Below, one piece after another: positions 1 through 11,307 of a DNA stretch of 64,000 nucleotides. Position 1 is the stretch's first letter. Each line of letters opens with the position of its first letter. This DNA is from Puccinellia tenuiflora. Taxonomy: Eukaryota; Streptophyta; Magnoliopsida; Poales; Poaceae. Under the pieces are notes generated by a model. The model was not told the origin of the DNA and made no database searches. It saw only the letters and a list, made by a program, of their open reading frames with translations. The position numbers and the translations under genes were made by a program. The stretch lies in NCBI GenBank assembly GCA_012064385.1, contig QRDG01000415.1, positions 3,337,931 to 3,401,930 on the forward strand. Reading direction: 5' to 3'.

Positions 1-636
1 GAGCCTCCGGTACGACGACGAGGAACCAGCCATTCCTCCACTCATCCCACTTGGACTTCACCACCATTTCGGGGTAGACCTGCTTGATGTTCGGACGGAA
101 GCAGAACATGACTCCTCCCCCAGCCAGCCCTCTTTTCCTACACGGGGATAGAAGAAATGGCGGAACAGCACCACGGAGGGCATCACCCCGACGAACGCCT
201 CACAGGCGTAGGCAAAGACGGACAGATCCAGGATGGCACCTGGGGTCAGGTGCGGAAGCTTTAGATCGTACGCGCGCAGGATCTCAAGGAAGAAATCAGA
301 GAATGGGGGAACCACGAGCCCCATCCGCATGAAGGTATCGAAAATGGGGATCTGCGTGACTGTTCTGATCTATGACGGCGGCAAGACTTCTGTCGCCGCG
401 CGAGCCGGAGCGTCAACTGTCGCCTTGGACGCGACCACCCCGAATCGCGCGGCCTGCAGTTTCTCTTGGGTGTCGGCGTAGATGCTCGGGAACAGTGCCT
501 GCCGCCAGCGCATGTATGCCGTCGCGGCAGTGCGCTCCGATCTCTTCAGCGCCTTCTCTGATCTGGGGAGCGGTTGCCTCCTGGCGAGCGAGGTGCCGGC
601 GGGCTTCTTCTGGGCGGACTGCTTGGTCTTGGCCAT
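1..636 (-). pseudogene. Antisense ORF of Tat-like element 0, N-terminal part
   Basis: The protein starts at an ATG at 636 with a basic N-terminus (AKTKQSAQKK) and reads leftward to the window edge. Residues coded by about 330-120 carry the block with PPFSDFFLEIL and DLKLPHLTPGAILDLS, which resembles the Pfam family called 'putative gypsy type transposon' (PF04195). The same domain is coded at 17325, 33548 and 47063. Reading needs frame changes near 330-370 and near 110-130, so the copy is broken, and its C-terminal part lies outside the window. It runs opposite to the host element, whose polypurine tract and 3' LTR follow at 1046 and 1058. The family's biochemical role is unknown; despite the Pfam name no transposase chemistry is established. 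Confidence 0.7.
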
Positions 637-1057
637 CAGGACAGAGAGATTTGCAGCTCTGTGTTGCGGCGGCTAAGCTCGCGGCGCGCGACAAGAAGGA
701 GGAAGACGAAGAGCGATTGGGCGGCGATTTGGGGATTTCTGCGATTGGAAGAAGTAACGGCTACAGTTCCCACGAGCCCTGGCTTATAAGGCATCCCACA
801 CGTCGCGTCGTGGCCCCACCGCTCCTGCCGGCATGGGGATCGAGGAGACGTTCCATTCGGGACACTTCCTCCCGTTGGATTCAAGATGGGCGTTGGCGAT
901 CCGCGCGGATCGCAATGTTCACCAAGGCGAAGAAGACCCGTGGGCTCGCGCTGCTCCCCTGCGAGCGCGTCCCCGACTCGGGGACCCACTTTGACTTTTT
1001 CGGTCATAGCCCCGGCAGAAGAAGGACGTGGCCGCCGGGACTATGCCCGGGGGCTAC
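637..1057. promoter_or_regulatory. Upstream region of the antisense ORF, and polypurine tract of element 0
   Basis: No gene is seen here. On the minus strand a TATA-like CTTATAAGCC lies at about 783-792, roughly 150 bp before the antisense ATG, so this stretch probably holds that ORF's promoter. On the plus strand, CCCGGGGGCTAC at 1046-1057 abuts the LTR start and is the polypurine tract that would prime second-strand DNA synthesis of element 0. Confidence 0.5.
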
Positions 1058-1660
1058 TGTCGCAACAGTGGAACACGGGGTTCCCTGATGCGGTTAAAGT
1101 GGGTCCACCGCTAGTGGGACCACCAAGAAGGTGAACAAGGCAAAGGTTCAAGGCTGGCAGATGGGCCCCCCATCTGCCCCACAGCGACCAGGCAAGGACG
1201 GCATCGACAACCACGACTAAGAGCATCTCCAACCAGCCCCCCAGCAGCCCCACCAGGAGCACTTTTTGTACACCGGCGTACAAAAATATTCCAGTCGCGC
1301 CCCCAGAAGCTCGATTTTCACCGGATTTGCTAAAAAAATACGCCGGGGAACCTAACCCGAAGCCAGCCTGCTGGGTTTCGCCTGGGGGCACCGGCGCACC
1401 ATTTTGCATGCAAATGGTCCACTGTCGGCCTCCCACCTCTCTCTCCTATCTCCTTTGTCCTCCGTCCTCTCTCCTCGCTCGTCTCTTTTCTTCCACACTG
1501 TCATCTCTTTTCAGCCTAGAAAAATCACCGCGCCGGCCGGCCACGCCTCCCCTCGTGTGCCGCTCCGGTCGCGCCATGCCGGCCGCGCGATCGACCACCT
1601 CCTGGTACTACAGCGCGAGCTGGAGCCGGTGGCCCGTGGCGTCGACGACGACGCCGTAGT

Positions 1661-1766
1661 CCGCGTCGTCCACGAGGGAGGCGGAGGAGGACTGCGAGAG
1701 CGAGACGGAGCTGGGTCCGCGTCGTCCACGAGGGAGGCGGAGGAGGACAGCGAGAGCGAGACGGAG
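1661..1766. repeat. 56-bp tandem duplication inside the Harbinger-type element
   Basis: The block starting CCGCGTCGTCCACGAGGGAG at 1661 recurs at 1717, giving two copies 56 bp apart with few differences. The period is not a multiple of three, so the duplication would shift any reading frame across it. Confidence 0.75.
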
Positions 1767-2447
1767 GTGGCGAGCCGCGACGGTGAGGAGAAGCCCAGGC
1801 TTGGGCTGAAGGGGGTGGAGCAGCAGGGCGTCGTCGTCCCCGCCGAAAGCATATGGCTTCAACTCGAAGGCCGAGCGGAGGCGGTCGGCCCGTCCTCCGC
1901 ACGCCGTTCTCCGTCTCCGTGAACGCGGACACGCAGGCGGCGTCAAGGTCGGGAGCTTCAAGACCAAGAAGATGCCCACCCCCGCCGGCGCCGAAGAAGG
2001 CGAGGAGGAGAACGTGGCCAGGAACGCGGCGGCCATGTCTGCATCGCCTTGAAGGCTCCACGCGGACGTCCTGCTCCGTCTCGCGTGCCCGGAGCACCGC
2101 CCTCGGTTGCGCCCTCTGACGCACGCAAGACGAGCACTAGGCGTCATGCACCCGGTGCGCTTGCCTCCTCACCCGCGCGACGAGCACCAGGCCCTCGCGC
2201 ACCCAGCGCCTTGCTGCGGCGTGGAGGGAGGCCACCAGCGGGAGGGGCGAAGCTGCATGGTGGAGGAGCGAGGCCTCCGTGTCCTCCCGCGCCGCTGTCC
2301 GCTTCGGAGGCAAGGACACCATCTGCTTCGTCGTCCCTGACCAGCGAGGCTGTAGCTGCGGCAGTCCCACTGCCACTGCAGCTCCGTCCCGACCTGGAGC
2401 CGGCCTAGGGGCGACGGCGGCGCCGCCGATAGCGGGGATGACGGGGC

Positions 2448-2531
2448 GCAGCAGCTCTGTCCCCCGCGCCCATGCCAGCCCGACGGCGTGCAGCAGCTCC
2501 GTCCCCCGCGCCCATGCTAGCCTGACGGGGA
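2448..2531. repeat. 42-bp tandem duplication inside the Harbinger-type element
   Basis: GCAGCAGCTC followed by a C-rich run starts at 2448 and again at 2490, two near-identical 42-bp units. The period is a multiple of three. Confidence 0.75.
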
Positions 2532-3088
2532 GTCTCGCTCCGGCTTGCCCACAACCTGTTTGTTGTAATGACAGGCAACAATAAAATCTTAAAAATAAAA
2601 GAAAACGCGGTGTACTGGGGGACGGCTGGGAAACAGTCTTGGCCCAGAGTTAAAATCGTCGCCGGCGCCCCCCCAGGTGGCGTATAAAAGTGTTCCTAGG
2701 GGGGCAACGGCTGGAGATGCTCTAAGGGCTGGGAGGCCTACCGGGGTCGCCCTCGACCCGGTAGACGACGCGGAGGTCCCGGGGACCCGGACGCCCGACA
2801 GGAGGCCAGGCTCCGTACAAGCGGAGAGGATAAGCTTGCCAGCTCCGGTTGGAAGCTCCTAGAAGACTTGGGCGCCAAGAAGATGGAGGCGCCGCGGGGG
2901 GACACGGTCGGAAAAGGTGTCAGTCCTTGTCCGCCCGCCCTGCAAAAGGTGGGCGACCGCACCTAACCCCCCTCAGAAGAATACTTGGACGAGAGGAGGC
3001 CACGTCGCCCCCTAAGAAGAACCCGGAGGGTTTTTCCCGCCTAAAACCCCTCCGCCCCCAAAGGTGCCCTTGTGGGATGCCCTTAGCC

Positions 3089-3096
3089 TATAAAAG
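3089..3096 (+). promoter_or_regulatory. TATA box in the element 0 LTR
   Basis: TATAAAAG lies about 360 bp before the LTR end, a usual position for the U3 promoter of a plant LTR. Confidence 0.5.
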
Positions 3097-3496
3097 GAGG
3101 ACCAAGGAACCTGAGAGTCGGAGCTAGGCTAGGTAGCGCACCAGACAAAGAGTAGTAGAAGCGAGAGGTGATCTCCTCCGGGACATGATCTGCTCGTCTT
3201 CAACCTCTAGCCAACACCTCCCGGGTTCTCACCCGCCACCACCTCTGTAAGCTACACCATGATAAACCACTCAATCCAGACATGCAGGAGTAGGGCTTTT
3301 AGCCTCCGGGCAGCCTGAACCTGGGTAAACTCCCTGTGTTGCTTGCTAGTACGTAGATCGGAGGTCTTGACGAGGTTCTCCTGGCGGACGACGTCTCCCA
3401 GCCTCCTTCACGCCCCGTGCCGAACCTAAAAAGGGGGTATCCAAGACACGACAGACGTATTTTAAGCGTTGGCAGACCAAAACCACCTTATGGCTC

Positions 3497-3886
3497 ATGA
3501 CAATGAACGTGTTCTGGGTCGCTGGTGTTACTCCTCCCATGGGAATGATTGCTCCTGAACAGGAGAAGGCGTTCAGGGAGGCCACCGTCGTCTTTGTTGG
3601 AGCCGTTCTGAGCGTGATCAGAGATAAGCTGGTTGATGCATATTTACATATGCGGGTTGCCAAGGACTTGTGGGAGGCGCTCGAATCTAAATTCGGCGCA
3701 ACCGATGCTGGAAGCAAGATGTATACCATCGAGCAGTTCCATGATTACAAGGTGGTCGAAAACCGTTCTTTATTGGAACAGTCTCATGAGATACAGTGCA
3801 TCGCCAAGGAGCTTGAGTTTCTTAAGTGCAATTTACCGGGCAAATTTGTCGCGGGATGCATAATCGCTAAGCTTCCTCATTCCTAG
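3497..3886 (+). pseudogene. Copia gag, N-terminal part
   Basis: This frame codes a Copia nucleocapsid (UBN2-type) segment: KLVDAYLHMRVAKDLWEALE followed by an LE-rich helical part with KLPHS at its end, as in Tnt1-like gag. It packages element RNA in virus-like particles. An in-frame TAG at 3884-3886 ends it, and the frame continues past that stop towards the zinc knuckle at 4151, so this is a point nonsense mutation. The first residues are also out of frame with the ATG at 3490. The 5' portion may be missing through the element 0 insertion. Confidence 0.75.
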
Positions 3887-4024
3887 AGGAACTTTGCTAC
3901 TTCTCTGAAGCATCAGAGGCGTGAATTCTTAGTAGAGGATGTCATCAGCCATCTGAGTGTCGAGCAGAATTCGAGAGCAAAGGACTCACACGGAAAGGGG
4001 ACCGAAGGGACTTCTGTCGCCAAC

Positions 4025-5071
4025 ATGGTACAGAAGAACTTCAACCCTCATAAGCCCAAGGGGAAGACCGGTGTCCAACATAATACCGACTTCAAGAAGA
4101 AGGGTAAGAAGACCTTCAACAATGATAAGAAGGATATGAAGAAAGGTGCCTGTTACACTTGTGGTTCTGAGGAACATTGGGCTCACAAGTGCCCGAACAA
4201 GTTCAAGAAGCCAGGCCTGTCTATTTACATGATCGTGAGCAACAGTGAGAATGGGGCATCTGAGTATGGTAATTTGTTTACTGTATTTTCAGTTTGTCAG
4301 TCTATCGATTGGTGGATTGACACAGGTGCAAATATTCATGTATGTTCTGACATCTCATTGTTTTCTTCTTATCAGGTCACATGGAACAGATCCGTATTGA
4401 TGGGTTATGGCGCGAGTGCTTCTGTTCTTGGTGTTGGAACGGTCGATCTGAAGTTTAATTCGGGAAGGGTCGTGCAGCTGAAGAACATGCAGCATGTTCC
4501 CGCCATCAAGAAGAATCTCATTCGTGGCTCCCTTCTCTGTAGAGAATGGTTCAAGTTGGTCTTCGAGTCTAATAAAGTAGTTGTTACGAAATATGGACTA
4601 TTTGTTAGAAAAGGTTATGAATGCGGAGGTCTGTTCCGCTTTTCCCTCGCTGATTTTTGTAATAAAGTCGTGAACAATATTCATACGAGTGTTAATGAAA
4701 TAGAAGTTTGGCATTCATGTCTTTGTCACATTGGTTTCGGTTGTATGACGCGGTCAGCAAAGTTAAATTTAATCCTGAGTTTCACTTTAGCCAAAGGTTC
4801 TAAGTGCCATTCGTGTGTGCAAGCAAAGCAACGTCGCAAGCCTCATAAAGCTGCGGGGGAGAGACACTTGGCACCGTTAGAGCTCATACATTATGATCTC
4901 TGTGAGACGAATGGTGTGTTGACTAAAGGTGGAAAGAGATACTTCATGATGCTGATAGATGATTCCACTAGATATTGCTACGTATATCTGTTAAGCACTA
5001 AAGATGAGGCTCTACACTACCTTAGAATCTATAAGGCAGAAGTTGAGAATCAACTTGAAAAGAAAATTTAA
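4025..5071 (+). pseudogene. Copia gag C-terminus, protease and integrase N-terminal part
   Basis: The 348-residue frame holds a CCHC zinc knuckle at residues 43-56 (C43, C46, H51, C56), which binds RNA, then an aspartic protease active site DTG at residues 99-101 inside WWIDTGANIHVCSD, then the integrase zinc region (H..H..CHSC near residues 230-265) and the start of the catalytic core (HYDLCE, LIDDST). The frame breaks near 5070, just before the region expected to hold the second catalytic Asp, and what follows is readable only in other frames. It belongs to one gag-pol with the neighbouring segments and is inactive. Confidence 0.8.
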
Positions 5072-6009
5072 CGAGTTCGGTCAGATCGTGGTGGAGAGTA
5101 CTTCTCCAATGAGTTTGATTCCTTCTGTGTGGAACATAGTATTATTCATGAGAGGACGGCTCCCTATTCACCCCAGTCAAATGGGGTTGCCAAACGGAAA
5201 AACCGTACTCTCTATGAACAGATTTGGTTAACGCCATGTTAAGTACATCGGGTTTATCCAAGGCATGGTGGGGGGAGGCTATATTGACTTCATGTCATGT
5301 TCTGAATAAAGTTCCGACAAAGGATAGTGAGATCACTCTCTATGAGCAATGGGAGAAGAGAAGAACGGCACTCTCATACTTACGTACTTGGGGCTGCTTG
5401 GCAAAAGTCAACGTGCCGATTCCCAAAAAGCGTAAGCTTGGACCAAAGACTCTGGACTGCGTTAATTTGGGCTATGCTAAGAATAGCGTAGGCTATATAT
5501 TTCTAGTAGTGAAATCTGAGGTACCTGACGTGAAGGTCGGTACAATTATGGAGTCTAAAGATGCTACATTCTTTGAGGATATTGTTTCTATGAGAGATAT
5601 GCAAAGCACTTCTAGACAGGAATCTGAGGAGACTCCTGAGCATGCCATTCCTATGGAATATTATGAACGAACACATGATGAAAATCCTGAGAAGGATGAC
5701 GAGGAAACTCTTGGTAGGGGCAAGAGACAGAGGACTTCAAAGTATTTTGTTGATGATTTCCTTGTGTACCTTGTGTATGACACTCCCACTTCTATTTCAG
5801 AAGCTTACGCATCTCCAGATGCTGACTACTGGAAAGAAGCTGTCCGTAGTGAGATGGATTCCATCATGGCTAACGGGACATGGGAAATCATTGAACATCC
5901 CTATGCTTGCAAACCATTGGGATGCAAGTGGGTGTTCAAAAAGAAGCTTAGGCCCGATGGTAAGATTGAAAAGTACAAGGCTAGGCTTGTGGCCAAGGGT
6001 TATTCCTAG
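5072..6009 (+). pseudogene. Copia integrase C-terminal part and reverse transcriptase N-terminus
   Basis: Between 5072 and 5224 the integrase core continues in shifted frame (SNGVAKRK just before 5224). The open frame 5224-6009 then shows the Copia integrase tail (LRTWGCLAKV, LGYAKNSVGY), an acidic spacer, and the start of the reverse transcriptase with WKEAVRSEMDSI and KPLGCKWVFKKKL, the usual fingers region. A TAG at 6007-6009 stops the frame; coding similarity continues after it. It would copy element RNA into DNA in the cytoplasmic particle, but this copy cannot be translated through. Confidence 0.8.
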
Positions 6010-7328
6010 AAAGAAGAGGAATATTTCTTTGATACTTATTCACCTGTGGCCAGATAGACCACCATACGAGTATTACTCTCTTTGGTGGCCTCACATGGTC
6101 TTCTCGTCCACCAGATGGATGTTAAGACGGCTTTCCTGAACAGAGAGCTAGATGAGGAAATCTATATGTGACAGCCAAATGGCTTTGTAATAGATGGTCA
6201 GGAAGAAAATGTGTGTAAGTTACTGAAATCTTTATATGGTCTGAAACAAGCACCTAAGTAATGGCATGAGAAGTTCAATACAACTTTAACATCATTTGGT
6301 TTTGTTATTAATGAAGCTGACAAATGCGTATACTATCGCCATGGTGGGGGCGAAGGAGTTATAATGTGCGTGTATGTTGATGACATACTGATATTTAGGA
6401 CCAACCTCAAAGTCATTGAGGAGGTTAAGTCATTTCTATCTCAGAACTTTGAAATGAAGGACCTTGGTGTGGCTGATGTTATTTTGAACATCAAGCTATT
6501 AAGAGATAATGAAGGTGGGATTACACTTCTGCAATCCCATTATGTTGAGAAGGTTTTGAGTCATTTTGGATATTCGGACTGCAAAACTTCTCCAAAACCA
6601 TATGATCCTAGCGTGCAGATTCGAAAAAATTCAATGGCACAGCTAAGGATCAGCTGAGATACTCTCAAGTAATTGGTTCACTCATGTACCTAGCGAGCGC
6701 TACAAGGCCTGACATTATGTTTGCTGTATGCAAACTGAGCCGGTTTGTTTCCAATCCGGGTGATGTGCATTGGCATGCTGTTGAATGAATTATGCGCTAT
6801 CGGAAAGGTACTGTGAACTATGGGCTTCACTATTCCGGATACCCGTCAGTGCTTGTAGGGTATTGTGATGCGAATTGGATCTCTGATGCTGATGAGATGA
6901 AAACCACAACGGGATATGTGTTTACACTTGGAGGTGGCGCTGTTTACTGGAAGTCTTGCAAGCAAACGATCCTAACGAGATCGACAATGGAAGCAGAATT
7001 AACAGTATTAGACACATCTGGTGTCGAAGCAGGATGGCTTTGAGATCTTTTGATGGACTTGCCAGTGGTTGAAAAGCCAGTACCGGCTATCCTTATGAAC
7101 TGTGACAATCAGACAATTATTGTCACGGTAAAGAGTTCAAAGGACAACATGCAGTCCAACAAACACATAAGAATGAGATTAAAAGCTGTCAGACATTTGA
7201 GAAACTCCAGAATATTAGCGTTGGATTATATCCAGTCGGCTAAGAATGTGGCAGATCCCTTTACCAAAGGGCTATTATGGGTTGTGATAGAAAATGCATC
7301 GAGGGAGATGGGTATGAGACCCACATGA
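6010..7328 (+). pseudogene. Copia reverse transcriptase palm and RNase H
   Basis: After several stops between 6010 and 6360 the open frame at 6364 carries the polymerase active site YVDD (6373-6384). A frame change near 6650 leads to GSLMYLASATRPDI, then RNase H from about 6792 with YCDANW, the STMEAE motif and, near the end, VADPFTKGL, which is the canonical C-terminal signature of Copia pol. Further stops occur near 6786 and 7041. Several of the stops look like TGG changed to TGA or TAG, compatible with decay of methylated cytosines, but this was not tested against an intact relative. Confidence 0.8.
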
Positions 7329-7873
7329 GTTGCCATGGTAGCAACCCAACCTATGTGATCGAAGATCCCGTGAAGTAGGACCTGGGAAAACAAGCTAGTG
7401 GTTAACTAAGGAGAGTACTTTTACTGATCTACTCCGTTGAAGATGCAATACTCTCGGTAACTGTATGGCAGGTTGATTGTTGTCTTAATGTCTTCCAAGG
7501 CTTGTATGAGCACGATGCTATCCTACAGAGCGATCTTTGGAGGAACACACCTATATGAGCCCAACAGCTGGTCACAGTCTATGAGATTGGGGTGATCTCT
7601 AGTAAGTTCATGAATAGGCCAGGAGTGTGACTAATATGCTCCACCCGAGGGATCAGCCTTCGGCAGCCTAGTACTGGTAAGACATTTGGTGAAACTACAT
7701 TACGCCAAACTGACAATTCAAGGCATAGTCCATTGTTCAGTTGTGAAGGAGTGTAGCTATTTGCTCTAAGTGGATGTTCAACCTTAATGGGTCTCCACTG
7801 AAAATAATGGTATATCAAAACAGTGTTTGGAACAGAGGACACCATCATGGTCCTTCGGGATCTGGTAGGGGAT
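7329..7873 (+). other. Copia 3' untranslated region and purine tract
   Basis: No gene is seen. The stretch links the end of pol to the LTR. GGTAGGGGAT ends at 7873 right before the LTR and is the likely polypurine tract. Confidence 0.6.
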
Positions 7874-8940
7874 TGTTGGAAAATTGGGGTGGGCTTTAGG
7901 CCCATCTAACAATTTCAGAAAAATCCCTAAGGCTCGTGCTGGTATGGCAAATGGTGGGAGTTTAGTCCCACATGGCTAGTTGGGAAAGAGTTGCACCAAT
8001 TTATAAGGTGAGCTCCTCTCCCACTAGTATGAGTTGGTGTGAAGAGAAGTGAGGCGTTTCACATGCGCGCTCCTCCTCCTCCGCCGCCTGCCTCGCCACG
8101 CATCGCCTCGTCACGACGCGCGCATGCCGCGGGTTGCGGGAATCTTGTCGAACCGATGTATTCTTTTTGTCACGCAGGAATAAGTGGCAGCTGAAATGTT
8201 TTGCCTTAATGGCATTAATGGAGAATGAATGTGAGCTGAAACGTTTTGTCTTAATTGCTCTTAAGTACGAAAGTTTCCGGTCCTTTCATTATGTGTGTTT
8301 CCGTTGGTCCTTTTGCCTGCCCTCTGAGTCTATATCAGAGAGGTCGCGCCTCTCCCATAGACACAACACATCGCATCTGCTCTGCCACCACGTGCACCCT
8401 GTCATTCTCTACGCTGCTGCTGCCACCGGTGATCCCATCCCGTCCACCGCATACATGGCTGATAGGAGAGCAGGCCTCTGAAACCCCGGCTCTCCAGATC
8501 CTGTACGGGAGTGGGGCGATTAGGTTTTTGGGGAGCGTCTCCTACGCGACTGCTCGCCTTTGTTCGTCTACTTCCACTACATCGTCTTCGTCCGCGTCGC
8601 CTACTTCATCGCCATGAACACCGACGCCGACAGACTCGCTGGCCAAAAGACTGCTGCTAACAATAGGGTTGCCGACGAGGCTGTAGCCGCCGCTGCTGCC
8701 TCTGCCTCTACGGATGCTACGGCCAACTAGCCTACTGGAGGGTATAACTCGCTTATCCTGCTCCTACTTATTTCTGTGTGCGGTACTAGTCATTTGTGTA
8801 GATGTTTCTATTATCTATCTAGTACGCGATAATATGATCAAATATCAGTATGTGCTTAGTACATTTACGTCAGGCTCATGATTTATTCTTGGATTAATTT
8901 AATCGAAATATTGTTTATATTCACAACAATATTCATGTAG
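7874..8940 (+). mobile_element. Copia 3' LTR, right end uncertain
   Basis: It opens TGTTGGAAAATTGGGG after the purine tract. A TATA-like TTATAAGG lies at about 8001 and pyrimidine-rich leader sequence follows. A small frame of 39 codons starts at ATG 8614 and ends at 8730; it is Ala-rich and I do not recognise it. No clean CA end or target duplication is visible before the inverted Athila-type LTR piece starts near 8941. Confidence 0.6.
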
Positions 8941-9511
8941 GCATCACGACAAATAACAAAGACTGTTGAGTCCAACCGCATCTTTGTCTGAAAAGTCCAC
9001 CTAGGGATCGCTATCCAGCCTGTCACCCATCAGTATTAAGTTGCAAGCAACAGACAATTGCATTAAGTAAAGCGCATGATGTAAGCAATATTTATAATCA
9101 CGGAGACATAAACACCGTTGTTTTACCCTTATTAGCAACAACACACCCTCGTCCTTAAACGTTTTTGTCACTCGTGTCCAGACACAAGAGGGGGCATGAA
9201 CCTACTATCTAGCATAAATACTCTCTTTTGGAGATACAAGAAATCACTTGGCTAAAGTAACTACGCACATCAAAGAGTATGTAAGAACATAAATCAACAT
9301 ATAAGAACCATGCACAATCTGATCATAACTTCATAATCCATCGGATCCCAACAAACACATCAAATAACACTACAATAATTGATATTGATTATGTTAGGCA
9401 GCTCACAAGATCATAAACATGAAGGCACAAGGGAGAGAGCCAACCATCTAGCTACTGCCATGGACCCGTAGTCCAAGGTGGAACTACTCACGCATCATCC
9501 CGGCGGAAGGT
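8941..9511 (-). mobile_element. Inverted fragment of an Athila-like LTR
   Basis: Read on the minus strand, this matches the LTR of the next element from about 10046 to 10615, for example the CCGGGATGAT block, the text around AGTAGCTAGATGG, and TTGCAACTTAATACTG. It is therefore a partial LTR of the same or a sister family in opposite orientation, cut on the right by the LTR starting at 9512. Confidence 0.75.
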
Positions 9512-11102
9512 GATACGTCTCAAACGTATCTATAATTTTTGAGTGATCCATGCTAGTTTTGTGTTATTGTCACATGTTTTTACTGTCATTTATATCATTT
9601 TTATGCATTTTGTCGGACTAACCTATTGACAAGATGCCAAGTGCTAGTTCCCTGTTTCTGCTGTCGTTTTGTTTCTGAAATTTACTTCTGGAAATATTCT
9701 CGGAATTGCACCAAAATTTACGGAGATTTTTTTATGCGACGGAAGACACCAGTGGACCAAAGGGCAGCCTGGGGGGGGCCACCCACAGGGCAGGGGCGGC
9801 CTGCTACCGCGACCCCACCTGGACCCGCGGGTGGGACCCGCCCCTGTTCCTGGGGCGTCCCCTCTGCCCCCTCCGACGCCTATAAAATCAGAAATAACCT
9901 AAAAACATCAGGGCGGCGATCATTTTTCCAGAAACTCGACCCCGACGCGCCGTCACCGAAAACCCTAGTTCGGGATTCAATCTGAAGCTGATCCCGGCAC
10001 TCTGCCGGAGGGGAGATCGATCCCGGAGGGCTCTTCATCGTCATGCCTTCCTCCGGGATGATTTGTGAGTAGTCTCACCTTGGACTACGGGTCCATGGCA
10101 GTAGCTAGTTGGTAGTCTCTCTCTCTTGTGCTTCATCTCTTATGAGCTTGTGAGCTGCCTAACATGATCAAGATCGATTATTGTAATGCTATGTGATGTG
10201 TTTGCTGGGATCCGATGGATTATGAAGTTATGTTCAGATTGTGCATGATTCTTATGAGTAATTTATGTTCTTGCATGCTCTCCGATGTGCGTAGTTACTT
10301 TGGCCAAGTGATTGTGTGTATCTCCAAGAGAGGGTATTTATGCTAGATAGTGGGTTCATGCCCCCTTTTGTTCCTGGGCACGCATGACAGAAACGTCTAA
10401 GGGCGAGGGTGTGCTGTTGCTACTAAGGGTAAAACAGCGGTGTTAATGTCTCTTTTGATATTAGTATTTGCTGACTTCATGCACTTTAATTAATGTAATT
10501 GTCTGTTGCTTGCAACTTAATACTGTTGGGTGACAGGCTGGATAGCGATCCCACGGTGGACTTTTTAGATAAAGACGCAGTTGGACTCAACGGTCTTTGT
10601 TCCTTGTCGTGATGCCTCCATAAATATTATCATGTCCTTTTTGTCATAGCTAAATTGGGTTTGTGTCATGATCTTGTCAATTGCCTAGCTGTAATTCGTT
10701 CACCCATCACATGCATATTTTATTTACTTGAGAGACTCCACTAGTGAACCCATGGCCCCCGGTCCATCTTTTTACATTGTTTACAACCTCATTTACTTTC
10801 TTTTAATCATCATTACTCCTCTGGTCTCTTTTCATATTTTATCTATTTCATCATACAATTAACCGCTTTGATTTTTGCGAGACCGGAAAGATTGACAACC
10901 TTTCCGCCGTTGGGGGCAAAGTATTTTGTTTGAGTGTGTGCAGGTCCACGTCTGTTGAAGGTCAAGCGCCAGAGATCTTCAACATTCACCTCGTTGTTGA
11001 TTTCAAAGTCCTACTGGTTCGATAAACCTCGGTTCGTTAAACGAGGGAAAACTGCTACTAGCTACAATTCCGCCTTCGCTTGGGGCACCACCCAACTTAT
11101 CA
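9512..11102 (+). mobile_element. 5' LTR of the Athila-like element
   Basis: It starts TGATACGTCTCAAACGTATC and ends ACTTATCA, 1591 bp. A TATA box TATAAAAT is at 9881-9888. The primer-binding site follows 23 bp after the end. The first bases match the LTR at 44332, which belongs to a related family. Confidence 0.8.
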
Positions 11103-11125
11103 ATATCTACCATCAAGCAGTTTTC

Positions 11126-11143
11126 TGGCGCCGTTGCCAGGGA
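11126..11143 (+). other. Primer-binding site of the Athila-like element
   Basis: TGGCGCCGTTGCCAGGGA lies shortly after the LTR end. This type of site is usually reported for Athila elements as complementary to tRNA-Asp; that assignment is from general knowledge. Confidence 0.8.
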
Positions 11144-11307
11144 CTTTGGAGCTACAGCAAGGGGAGTATCATACTCTCAATCTCTTTACTTTGTTTTTGT
11201 CTTGCTTGCTTTATATCTCGTTTAGTTTATTTTCCTGTTTCAAAATTTTAAAACCCAAAAAAATTAATGTAGTCTTTATTCCTGTGTTGTTATTTTATCT
11301 TATCATT

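Larger units (their letters stand above)
1221..2722. mobile_element. Non-autonomous PIF/Harbinger-type element with GC-rich interior
   Basis: The ends are inverted repeats, GAGCATCTCCA at 1221 and TGGAGATGCTC ending at 2722, flanked on both sides by TAA (1218-1220 and 2723-2725). A 3-bp TAA/TTA duplication with such ends fits PIF/Harbinger. The 1502-bp element has no transposase. Its interior (about 1440-2600) is very GC-rich and looks like a transcription unit: a pyrimidine-rich leader, overlapping open frames on both strands (for example a 179-residue minus-strand frame, 2147-1608), two short internal duplications and an AATAAA signal near 2580. It may hold captured gene sequence; I could not recognise the source. 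Confidence 0.7.
1058..3453 (+). mobile_element. 3' LTR of Tat-like gypsy element 0, interrupted by a Harbinger-type element
   Basis: The LTR opens TGTCGCAACAG directly after a polypurine tract and closes with CACGACA at 3453. Without the 1.5 kb insertion (1221-2722 plus the extra TAA) it would be about 890 bp. A TATA box lies at 3089-3096. The right flank (GACGT from 3454) is interior Copia sequence, so element 0 inserted into the Copia element. Its 5' LTR and gag-pol lie left of the window, so the target duplication cannot be tested. Confidence 0.7.
3454..8940 (+). mobile_element. Decayed Copia retrotransposon, 5' end missing
   Basis: Domain order gag, zinc knuckle, protease, integrase, reverse transcriptase, RNase H is that of Ty1/copia elements. 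The 5' LTR and first part of gag are absent because element 0 inserted at about 3454; they should lie beyond its other end. A 3' LTR starts at 7874 after a short purine tract. The coding part is broken by several stops and frame changes, so it is not functional. The right limit near 8940 is approximate: a different repeat takes over there without a clear LTR end. Confidence 0.85.

Noticed and set aside
1511..2147. Host gene in the 1221-2722 interval
   Set aside because: Flanked by clean inverted repeats and TAA; frames on both strands are equally plausible and none was recognised, so it is treated as element interior.
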